Assembly (NCBI RefSeq): GCF_001641825.1
Contig: NZ_LRFH01000016.1
Coordinates: 248,001-312,000 of the forward strand
Reading direction: 5' to 3'
DNA from: Guyparkeria sp. WRN-7
Lineage (GTDB): Bacteria; Pseudomonadota; Gammaproteobacteria; Halothiobacillales; Halothiobacillaceae
Length of the DNA stretch: 64,000 nucleotides
Within the stretch, counting starts at the first letter, position 1. Each line of letters begins with the position of its first letter. Both the position numbers and the translations under genes were made by a program. The notes beneath the pieces were generated by a model, which worked only from the letters and a program-made list of their open reading frames with translations, searched no databases and was not told the DNA's origin. Shown here in pieces: positions 57,252 through 64,000 of this stretch.

Positions 57252-58162
57252 ATCAACCCGTTACCCGTCACTCATCCCCCGTCACCCGCAAAGGCATCAT
57301 CCTCGCGGGTGGCTCAGGCACCCGGTTGCACCCGGCAACGCTCTCCGTGAGCAAGCAGCTGCTACCCGTGTACGACAAGCCGATGATCTACTACCCGTTG
57401 AGCACACTCATGCTGGCGGGAATCCGTGACATCCTCATCATCTCGACGCCGCAGGACACGCCGCGTTTCGAGCAGCTGCTAGGCAGCGGCGAGCAGTGGG
57501 GGCTCAACCTGCAGTACGCCGTCCAGCCGTCGCCGGACGGCCTGGCACAGGCTTTCGTTATCGGCGAGGAGTTCATCGGCAACGACCCGTGCGCGCTGGT
57601 GCTCGGGGACAACATTTTCTACGGCCATCATTTCGACGAACTCCTCGGTAACGCCATGGGGCGCCAGGAAGGCGCTTCGGTGTTCGCCTACCACGTTCAT
57701 GATCCCGAGCGATATGGCGTGGCCGAGTTCGACGCGGACGGCAAGGTGCTATCGCTCGAAGAAAAGCCGGAACAGCCGAAATCGAACTATGCCGTCACCG
57801 GTCTCTATTTCTACGACAACGACGTCGTCGACATGGCCAAGGATCTAAAGCCATCCGCGCGCGGCGAACTCGAGATCACGGACATCAATTGCGGTTACAT
57901 GGATGCCGGCAAGCTGAACGTCGAGATCATGGGGCGAGGCTACGCCTGGCTCGATACCGGCACGCACGAATCCCTGCTGGATGCCGGCCAGTTCATCGCC
58001 ACGCTCGAGCAACGTCAGGGCCTCAAGGTGGCCTGCCCGGAGGAGATTGCCTTCCGGTCAGGCTGGATCGGCGCCGAGCAACTGGAGGCACTCGCTCGTC
58101 CGCTGCTGAAGAACGGTTACGGTCGCTACCTGCGGCAGGTACTTAACGAGAAGGTGTTTTGA
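57248..58162 (+). CDS. rfbA: Glucose-1-phosphate thymidylyltransferase with repeat-derived N-terminus
   Basis: 304 residues. From residue 15 it is a standard Rml[42 protein letters not shown] and [14 protein letters not shown]. First step of dTDP-rhamnose synthesis. RmlA proteins normally start Met-Lys-Gly-Ile; here the codon before Lys-Gly-Ile is CGC (Arg) and the new start lies 14 codons earlier, giving [14 protein letters not shown], in which PVTR is encoded by the GTCACCC-type repeat. The new ATG overlaps the S23 stop codon (ATGA), restoring coupling. Confidence 0.95.
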   Translation: MNQPVTRHSSPVTRKGIILAGGSGTRLHPATLSVSKQLLPVYDKPMIYYPLSTLMLAGIRDILIISTPQDTPRFEQLLGSGEQWGLNLQYAVQPSPDGLAQAFVIGEEFIGNDPCALVLGDNIFYGHHFDELLGNAMGRQEGASVFAYHVHDPERYGVAEFDADGKVLSLEEKPEQPKSNYAVTGLYFYDNDVVDMAKDLKPSARGELEITDINCGYMDAGKLNVEIMGRGYAWLDTGTHESLLDAGQFIATLEQRQGLKVACPEEIAFRSGWIGAEQLEALARPLLKNGYGRYLRQVLNEKVF

Positions 58163-58713
58163 TGAAAGCCTTTCCGCTCGACATTCCGGACGTCCTGCTG
58201 ATCGAACCTACCGTGTTCGGTGACGAACGGGGTTTCTTCTTCGAGAGTTACAACCAGAAGCGCTTCGACGAGGCGGTCGGGCGTTCCGTCAGCTTCGTCC
58301 AGGACAATCATTCCCGTTCGGTCCGTGGCGTGTTGCGTGGCCTTCATTACCAGTTGCCACCGTTCGCGCAGGGCAAGCTGGTGCGGGTCGTGCAGGGCGA
58401 GGTGTTCGACGTTGCTGTCGACATCCGCCGTAATTCCCCGACTTTCGGGCAGTGGGTGGGTGCGAGGCTCTCCGCCGAGAACAAGAAGCAGATGTGGGTT
58501 CCCGAAGGGTTCGCTCACGGGTTTCTCACACTCTCCGACACGGCGGAATTTCTGTACAAGACCACGTCGTTCTATGCCCCCGATCACGAGCGGTCGATCC
58601 AATGGGACGATCCCGAAATCGGCATCGAATGGCCTTCGGTCGCTGAAATCAGTCTGTCCGCCAAGGATCGGGAGAGTCCGTCCTTTGGACAAGCCGACCT
58701 GTTTGACGACTAG
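58162..58713 (+). CDS. rfbC: dTDP-4-dehydrorhamnose 3,5-epimerase
   Basis: 183 residues, cupin fold. DERGFFFESYNQKRF, QDNHSRSVRGVLRGLHYQ (catalytic His region), VRVVQGEVFDVAVDIRR and VPEGFAHGFLTLSD. Third enzyme of the pathway. One-base overlap with rfbA (TGATG). All four dTDP-rhamnose genes are therefore present and intact in the order B-D-A-C. Confidence 0.96.
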   Translation: MKAFPLDIPDVLLIEPTVFGDERGFFFESYNQKRFDEAVGRSVSFVQDNHSRSVRGVLRGLHYQLPPFAQGKLVRVVQGEVFDVAVDIRRNSPTFGQWVGARLSAENKKQMWVPEGFAHGFLTLSDTAEFLYKTTSFYAPDHERSIQWDDPEIGIEWPSVAEISLSAKDRESPSFGQADLFDD

Positions 58714-58744
58714 TTCCCAACTGACCAGACAACCCTGATTTTAC

Positions 58745-61700
58745 ATGACGTCATCGAAGAAACTCATCGTCGTTCTCGGCCCGCATCGCTCGGGCACCTC
58801 GTTGTGCACGGCCGCCATTGAGGCCTTGGGGGCCGATCTCCGTATCGACGAGATCTATGTGAATGAGGACAACCGCAAGGGGTTCTTCGAGCAACCCGAT
58901 ATCGTCGCTCTCAATGAAAAACTGTTGGAGCAACTGGGCGGTGTCTGGGATAACCCAGCATTCGATGCGCGTCTAGCTTCCGAGTCACTTGATCTCTCTT
59001 CTTGGCGGGCCGAGGCGAGTGAGCTGTTTCACCGGCTTTTCGACGATGTCGAAGTGGTGGCGATCAAGGATCCCCGCCTGTGTCAGTTGCTGTCTTTCTG
59101 GCAGCCGATCTTTGAAGAATGCGGGTTTGGTCCTGACCAGACGTTCTTCATTCACGTCGTCCGTAGCCCGGTGGAAGTCGCGTTGTCTCAAGCGAGCCGG
59201 ATTCAAAAGAACCCGTCATTCTACGAATACGGCCGTGTCCTGCCGGAAGGAGGGGCTCTCTGGTTAAGTCTGACACGGCAATCCCTCGAGCAGACCGAGG
59301 GGTGCCATAACACCCTGGTGTCCTATCGCGCCCTTCTTGAGGATCCCAAGCGTGTGCTTCGGGATCTGGCGCGTTATCTTGACCTCCAGCCCGATGAGAC
59401 TCGTCTGGCGACGTTCTGTGAGGGTTTCGTCGATGCATCACTACATCGAAGTCAAGAAGATGTGGCTGCTCGCAAGACGCTTTTGCATGCACTACCAGAG
59501 GCTCTGGAAGTATTTGAAGCACTGGAAGCGCTGACTTCCGCTGACAAATTCCACTTTAATGCCAGAAAGTTGATAGGTGTGCTCGATCCGAAACGATCCG
59601 GGGGTGTGATCGAGAAGATCGCCTTGAACTCGCTTTCTCGGGTAATACGCCGCTGCCGTCAATACGGGGCGGAGAAACAAGCGCTTCAGGAGAGAGTCGA
59701 GTCTGTAGATGCGCAACTTATTGAAGCCGTGAAAGATCGTGATGCGGTACATAGCGAGTTAAAGGCTGCAAGCAAGGAGCTGGACAGTTCGCTTAGTGAG
59801 CTGGAGAATATGCATGGCCAAATAGAAGCGGTCCGCAACGAGCTTGAAGCCAGAATCTGTGCGATGGAAAACTCACGGTCTTGGCGGATTACGGCGCCAT
59901 TGCGGCATCTGGGTCGCCTCCGTCGAAAGGCATCGAATCGCCTTTTGAATTTTTGGCTGGGTTTCCGCCGCCTTGCGCTGAAGGCCTATGTCCGGCTGCG
60001 GCAGCATTTTCCTCGTACTTCCGAGGTGATCCGGAAAGGCGTTGTTCGCCCGGTGTTCCGCTTCGCGGACCGGCACCTGTTCTCGATCAAGCAACCGCTG
60101 CTGGCCTCAAGCCGGCCGACAAACGACGATCCCTCATCGTTGTACGAGGCCTACCAGGCTCATGACGTTGCCGGTGCATTCGAGCCGCTGGTCAGCGTCA
60201 TCGTCCCGAATTACAACCATGCGACCTATCTGCGGGAGCGCCTCGACAGCATCTACGGGCAGACGTATCGGCGTTTCGAGGTGATCCTGCTGGACGATTG
60301 CTCGTCCGACGAGAGCGTGTCCATCCTCGAATCCTACGAACGCGAACATCCGGACCGCACCCGGCTGGTGGTGAACGAGGAAAATTCGGGGGGCGTGTTT
60401 TACCAGTGGCAGAAAGGTCTTGATCTCGCGCGGGGCGAGATCGTGTGGATCGCGGAGAGTGACGATGCCTGCAGTGAAAACTTTCTTGCCACACTGGTGC
60501 CGTTTTTCCGTAACGAGGCGGTGAACCTGGCCTATGGTGCAACCACCTTCATCCGCGGAACGGAGGGTGAGCCGTTCTGGTCGATCCAGGAATACCTGAG
60601 CGATATCGACCATGACCGCTGGAATGAGCCATTCGTTGAGACGGCTCACGAGATCGTTCGGGACGCGTTCTCAATCAAGAACATCATCCCGAACGTCAGC
60701 TCCGCGCTTTTTCGGCGCCAGGAGCTCGAAGTACTCAAAGATCCCATCTGGCGAAAGATGAGGACTTGCGGGGACTGGGTGCTCTACCTGCATCTGATCC
60801 GCGGAGGGCTGCTCGGCTACTCGCCCGACGCGGTCAATTATTACCGTATTCATGGTGCGAATACCTCGGTCGACAGCTACAAGGACGATGCTTTCTACAT
60901 CGAGCATGAGATTGTCGCCAAGACCGTTCAGATGTACTTCGACGTGCCCGACAAGGTGTTCAGGCGTCAGAGGGGCAACCTGATAGAACATTGGCGGCAG
61001 ACGCGCGACGATTTCTCGAGAGATCGCTTCGAGGCTTGCTATAGCCTTGACCGGATTCGGGACGAGGCAAGTGAACGGTTCCCGAACCTGCTGATGGCCG
61101 GCTACGGCTTCTGTGCTGGCGGAGGGGAAACGTTCCCGATTCAGTTGGCCAACCTGATGAAGCGGGTGGGGTACAACGTCACCTTTCTCGATTGCCACCA
61201 GGAGCCGCGCGTCGAGGAAATCCGTCGTCGCCTGAGACCCGACATCCCGGTGGTCACCGACGTCACCGGGTTGCAGCAAATCACCGAGCGATTCGGTATC
61301 GACGTGATTCATTCCCACCATGCATGGGTAGACAACACGATCCTGAATCTTCTGCCCGAATCCAGCCCGGTGAAAACGGTGGTCACTCTTCACGGCATGT
61401 ACGAGACAATCGAAGATACGGACCTCCAGTTGATCCTGCCGCGCTTGGCCGAGCGTTCGGCGCGCATCGTTTACACGGCCGAGAAGAATCTCGGCGCGCT
61501 GAAGGCACATGGGCTGGCGGATCGGGGTTCCATCGTGCGTATCGACAACGCGCTCGATGTCTATCCTTGTGAACCGATTGATCGCGCACAGCTTGGCATT
61601 GCACCGGAGGCGTTCGTGTTGACGCTCGTCTCAAGGGCGATTCCCGACAAGGGGTGGTACGAGGCGATCGAGGCCGTGGAGGCCGCGCGAGCTCGATCAG

Positions 61701-62167
61701 GTCAGGACATCCACCTGGTCCTCATCGGTGAAGGGCCGGTGTACGACGAGCTCACCGCCGCCCCCCCGCCGGGCTACGTCCACCTCGAAGGGTTCCGCAA
61801 CGATATTCGCGGGTATTTTGCGGCGTCGGACCTCGGGTTCCTGCCGTCCCGCTTCGAAGGCGAAAGTTTCCCACTGGTCGTGATCGACTGCCTCCATACG
61901 GGCACACCGGTTCTAGCTAGTGCCGTGGGGGAGATCCCCTACATGCTGCAAACGGACACGGGGGTCGCGGGTGAGCTGTTCGAGCTCGATGGTTGGTCAA
62001 TCGACGTAACCGACCTCGGCGAACGAATCGCCCGGCTGGCGAATGACGAAGCCGGCATGGCTGAACTCAAGACCCGTGTCCCGGAGGCGGCAGCGCGTTT
62101 CGATCCGGAAGTGCTCAGTGAGCAGTATGACCGGGCCTACCGTGCCGCCCTGGCCACGGACGGGTGA
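58745..62167 (+). CDS. Three-domain fusion: sulfotransferase - GT2 - GT4
   Basis: 1140 residues with no obvious frameshift. Residues about 1-240 are sulfotransferase-like: the PAPS 5'-phosphate loop is GPHRSGTSLC, KDPRLC follows, and VVRSPVEVALSQ matches the 3'-phosphate site. About 300-375 are a Glu/Lys/Ala-rich coiled coil ending in ENSRSWRITAPLR, a linker common in bacterial multi-domain glycosyltransferases. About 480-700 are a GT2 domain (VSVIVPNYNHATYL, LLDDCSSDES, WIAESDDA). About 780-1135 are a GT4 domain (LVSRAIPDKGWYEAIEAVEAA, SRFEGESFPLVVIDCLHTGTPVLAS). It likely builds and sulfates a surface glycan; each activity is inferred from family. The middle is less GC-rich than the flanks. 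Confidence 0.82.
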   Translation: MTSSKKLIVVLGPHRSGTSLCTAAIEALGADLRIDEIYVNEDNRKGFFEQPDIVALNEKLLEQLGGVWDNPAFDARLASESLDLSSWRAEASELFHRLFDDVEVVAIKDPRLCQLLSFWQPIFEECGFGPDQTFFIHVVRSPVEVALSQASRIQKNPSFYEYGRVLPEGGALWLSLTRQSLEQTEGCHNTLVSYRALLEDPKRVLRDLARYLDLQPDETRLATFCEGFVDASLHRSQEDVAARKTLLHALPEALEVFEALEALTSADKFHFNARKLIGVLDPKRSGGVIEKIALNSLSRVIRRCRQYGAEKQALQERVESVDAQLIEAVKDRDAVHSELKAASKELDSSLSELENMHGQIEAVRNELEARICAMENSRSWRITAPLRHLGRLRRKASNRLLNFWLGFRRLALKAYVRLRQHFPRTSEVIRKGVVRPVFRFADRHLFSIKQPLLASSRPTNDDPSSLYEAYQAHDVAGAFEPLVSVIVPNYNHATYLRERLDSIYGQTYRRFEVILLDDCSSDESVSILESYEREHPDRTRLVVNEENSGGVFYQWQKGLDLARGEIVWIAESDDACSENFLATLVPFFRNEAVNLAYGATTFIRGTEGEPFWSIQEYLSDIDHDRWNEPFVETAHEIVRDAFSIKNIIPNVSSALFRRQELEVLKDPIWRKMRTCGDWVLYLHLIRGGLLGYSPDAVNYYRIHGANTSVDSYKDDAFYIEHEIVAKTVQMYFDVPDKVFRRQRGNLIEHWRQTRDDFSRDRFEACYSLDRIRDEASERFPNLLMAGYGFCAGGGETFPIQLANLMKRVGYNVTFLDCHQEPRVEEIRRRLRPDIPVVTDVTGLQQITERFGIDVIHSHHAWVDNTILNLLPESSPVKTVVTLHGMYETIEDTDLQLILPRLAERSARIVYTAEKNLGALKAHGLADRGSIVRIDNALDVYPCEPIDRAQLGIAPEAFVLTLVSRAIPDKGWYEAIEAVEAARARSGQDIHLVLIGEGPVYDELTAAPPPGYVHLEGFRNDIRGYFAASDLGFLPSRFEGESFPLVVIDCLHTGTPVLASAVGEIPYMLQTDTGVAGELFELDGWSIDVTDLGERIARLANDEAGMAELKTRVPEAAARFDPEVLSEQYDRAYRAALATDG

Positions 62168-62174
62168 GAACGGG

Positions 62175-63110
62175 ATGAGCATGAACTGGGGCCAAGTGAA
62201 ACGCGTGTTGGTGGTCGGCGGGTCCGGGTTCGTAGGCCGTCACTTGATCGAGGGGTTGCTCGCCGAGGGCATGACGGTGCGATGCCTAGACCTTCAATCG
62301 CCGGCCTTCGAACACGAATCGCTGGAGTCGGTGGAGGGTAGTTTCACCGAACCCGATGTGGTTGAGTGGGCCATGGATGGATGTGATGCGGTCTATCATC
62401 TCGCGTCGAGCACCATCCCCAAGACGTCCAACGAGGATCCGGTCGGCGACGTGCGGGTCAACCTGGTCGGTACGCTCGGCCTGCTGGATGCCGCCTCGCG
62501 TCACCGTATCAGGAAGTTCGTCTTCATCTCGTCCGGTGGCACCGTCTACGGCAAGCCGGAATCCCTGCCGGTGTCGGAGACCCATCCGACCGAACCCATT
62601 TGCTCCTACGGCGTGGTCAAGCTTTCCGTGGAGAAGTACTTGCAGATCTATCGGCACCTCCATGGGCTCGAGACCTGCGCCGTCCGATTATCGAACCCCT
62701 ATGGCCCTCACCAGTCGCCGCATCGCGGTCAGGGTGTAATTGCCGCGTTTTGCTATCGCGCACTGCAAGGTGAGGCGATCCAGATATGGGGCGACGGCTC
62801 GGTGGTTCGTGACTATGTACATATTGATGACGTGGTGTCGGCACTCCTAGCCGTGCTTTCGTCTAAGCGAGCCACGGGAGTGATCAATGTTGGAGCAGGG
62901 CGAGGTCATAGCCTGCTTGAGGTGATTGATTGCGTCGAGCGGGCGTGTGGACCGGTCCAGAAGGAATTTCTCGCCGGACGCAGCTTTGATGTGCCGGCGG
63001 TTTACCTGGACATTACTCGAGCGCGAAGGCTTCTTGAGTGGGTTCCGAGGGTCGAACTTAAAAACGGAGTGGGAAAACTCGCACAAGTTATGCGGAGCGA
63101 ATTTTTGTGA
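62175..63110 (+). CDS. NAD-dependent epimerase/dehydratase (GalE-like SDR)
   Basis: 311 residues of extended SDR fold. VLVVGGSGFVGRHL (NAD loop), YHLASSTIPKTS, VFISSGGTVYG and catalytic Tyr/Lys in SYGVVKLSVEKY, then RLSNPYGPHQ and IWGDGSVVRDYVHIDDV. It would epimerise or dehydrate an NDP-sugar; the substrate is open (UDP-glucose, UDP-GlcNAc and their uronic acids are all candidates given the TviB upstream). Start 62175, eight bases after the fusion gene. Its last few bases overlap the next start as GTGA. Confidence 0.88.
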   Translation: MSMNWGQVKRVLVVGGSGFVGRHLIEGLLAEGMTVRCLDLQSPAFEHESLESVEGSFTEPDVVEWAMDGCDAVYHLASSTIPKTSNEDPVGDVRVNLVGTLGLLDAASRHRIRKFVFISSGGTVYGKPESLPVSETHPTEPICSYGVVKLSVEKYLQIYRHLHGLETCAVRLSNPYGPHQSPHRGQGVIAAFCYRALQGEAIQIWGDGSVVRDYVHIDDVVSALLAVLSSKRATGVINVGAGRGHSLLEVIDCVERACGPVQKEFLAGRSFDVPAVYLDITRARRLLEWVPRVELKNGVGKLAQVMRSEFL

Positions 63111-64000
63111 TTGGACGAATGCCTTTTGTTTCGCGCTTTTTTAGGAAGGAAGGCGACATTGCACATAGGACGCTGATCCTGCATGTGGGTATGGATAAGA
63201 CCGGAACGTCCGCGATCCAGCAATTCATATATAAAAATCGAACGAGACTTGATCGTGATGCCGGGATTTACTACCCGGGAACCGGTATGTGGTGGGACCA
63301 TTCTCACCACGAGATACCTTTTTCTATATTTGAGATGAATGGTTTTGACAAGCGCACCTTGCGCCGACTGCTACGTAAGCTTAAATCTGAGATTCGTGAC
63401 AAGGAAAAAGTTGTTATATCGAGTGAGTGCCTTTTTAAATCACCTGCCAAGCCTAACTTTCCCCTATTTCTTGATTTTGTAAGGTCCAATTTCGATGATG
63501 TCGAGGTCTTGGTCTACGTGAGGCCTCAAGATGATTGGGTTGAATCTCGTTACAAACACTCCGTTTTAAGTGGAGCCGAGATTCCTCTAGAAAAATTGAC
63601 CAAGCCTCAATTTTGTGATTACGAGCAATTTGTGGATCGGTGGGCGCGCATTTTTGGTGAGGAGCATGTCGAGGTTCGCCCTTATGAGAAATCACAGTTT
63701 GAGGGTGGTTCGATCTTTAACGATTTTTTGTCTGCGATCGGTGTCGCATCCGGTAAATTCTATGAACTGCCCGAGCGACCTGTAAACGAGTCTCTCAATG
63801 CACTGGCGCATGATTTCAAAAGGTTATGTAATAGTGTTAAGTTCTATGGGGCTGGTGTGGATATCAACTCAGTCTTAATTGAGTTTTCACAAAGGAATAA
63901 GGGGGCGCGTGATCAGTTTAGAATTCTTTCTCCTGGGGAACGCGCAGAAATCTTGACTGCATATCAAGATAGTAACCGCCGTTTGGCTAGTAAATACGTC
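63107..64000 (+). CDS. Sulfotransferase-like protein, low-GC, cut by the window edge
   Basis: I translated this frame to the window end: 298 codons without a stop. LILHVGMDKTGTSAIQQFI is a classical PAPS-binding 5'-phosphate loop, and VLVYVRPQDDWVESRYKHS matches the 3'-phosphate-binding strand and helix of bacterial sulfotransferases. The start is taken as GTG 63107, overlapping the epimerase stop, with GGAG nine bases upstream; ATG 63119 is an alternative. Codon use changes abruptly here (many TTA, ATA, AGA, AGG and TTT codons that are scarce elsewhere), suggesting recent transfer. Confidence 0.8.
   Translation, partial: MIGRMPFVSRFFRKEGDIAHRTLILHVGMDKTGTSAIQQFIYKNRTRLDRDAGIYYPGTGMWWDHSHHEIPFSIFEMNGFDKRTLRRLLRKLKSEIRDKEKVVISSECLFKSPAKPNFPLFLDFVRSNFDDVEVLVYVRPQDDWVESRYKHSVLSGAEIPLEKLTKPQFCDYEQFVDRWARIFGEEHVEVRPYEKSQFEGGSIFNDFLSAIGVASGKFYELPERPVNESLNALAHDFKRLCNSVKFYGAGVDINSVLIEFSQRNKGARDQFRILSPGERAEILTAYQDSNRRLASKYV

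Overview
The window is GC-rich, densely coded chromosomal DNA from a gammaproteobacterium. Supporting markers are ftsB-ispD-ispF next to pyrG-kdsA-eno, HflD, ZapD, AmpD/AmpE, and tRNA-Leu(GAG) directly after secG. A split YeeE/YedE sulfur-transport pair and separate nuoC and nuoD genes followed by a DUF2818 gene would fit a sulfur-oxidising lineage (Chromatiales or Halothiobacillaceae type), but that placement is inference. About 62 protein genes and one tRNA are supported. No rRNA, CRISPR array, insertion sequence or prophage was seen, and no gene-free stretch exceeds 300 bases.

Layout. 1-5.5 kb: end of an APC permease, the lytic transglycosylase MltF, a tiny acidic lipoprotein, a nitroreductase, Hsp15, a GST and a split sulfur transporter. 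5.6-12.3 kb (minus): metH-zapD-minC-minD-minE, which puts a Z-ring stabiliser beside the Min division-site system. 12.4-13.5 kb: a DUF2062 membrane protein and a MarR regulator. 13.8-20.6 kb (plus): pyrG-kdsA-eno-ftsB-ispD-ispF-tpiA-secG, then tRNA-Leu. 20.9-35.9 kb: a complete 14-gene complex I operon nuoA-N plus DUF2818. 36-40.9 kb (minus): mutS, nudJ-like, mnmA, hflD. 41-47.2 kb (plus): pncC, ampD, ampE, DUF3185, a histidine phosphatase, an RpfE-like gene and recJ.

47.3-64 kb is a surface-polysaccharide locus. GlmS supplies hexosamine and a TviB-type dehydrogenase makes a UDP-HexNAc uronic acid. Four glycosyltransferases follow, then the dTDP-rhamnose set rfbB-rfbD-rfbA-rfbC. After these come a 1140-residue sulfotransferase/GT2/GT4 fusion, an NDP-sugar epimerase and a second, low-GC sulfotransferase cut by the window edge. 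The rfb set is interrupted between rfbD and rfbA by a four-helix-bundle (S23/IVS-type) gene flanked by GTCACCC repeats, and rfbA has lost its usual start and now begins with repeat-derived codons. This is the most unusual structure in the window. The polysaccharide locus continues past the right edge; no Wzx or Wzy gene is visible here.

Most of the window is conserved housekeeping DNA. The accessory, possibly transferred part is the right-hand 10 kb.
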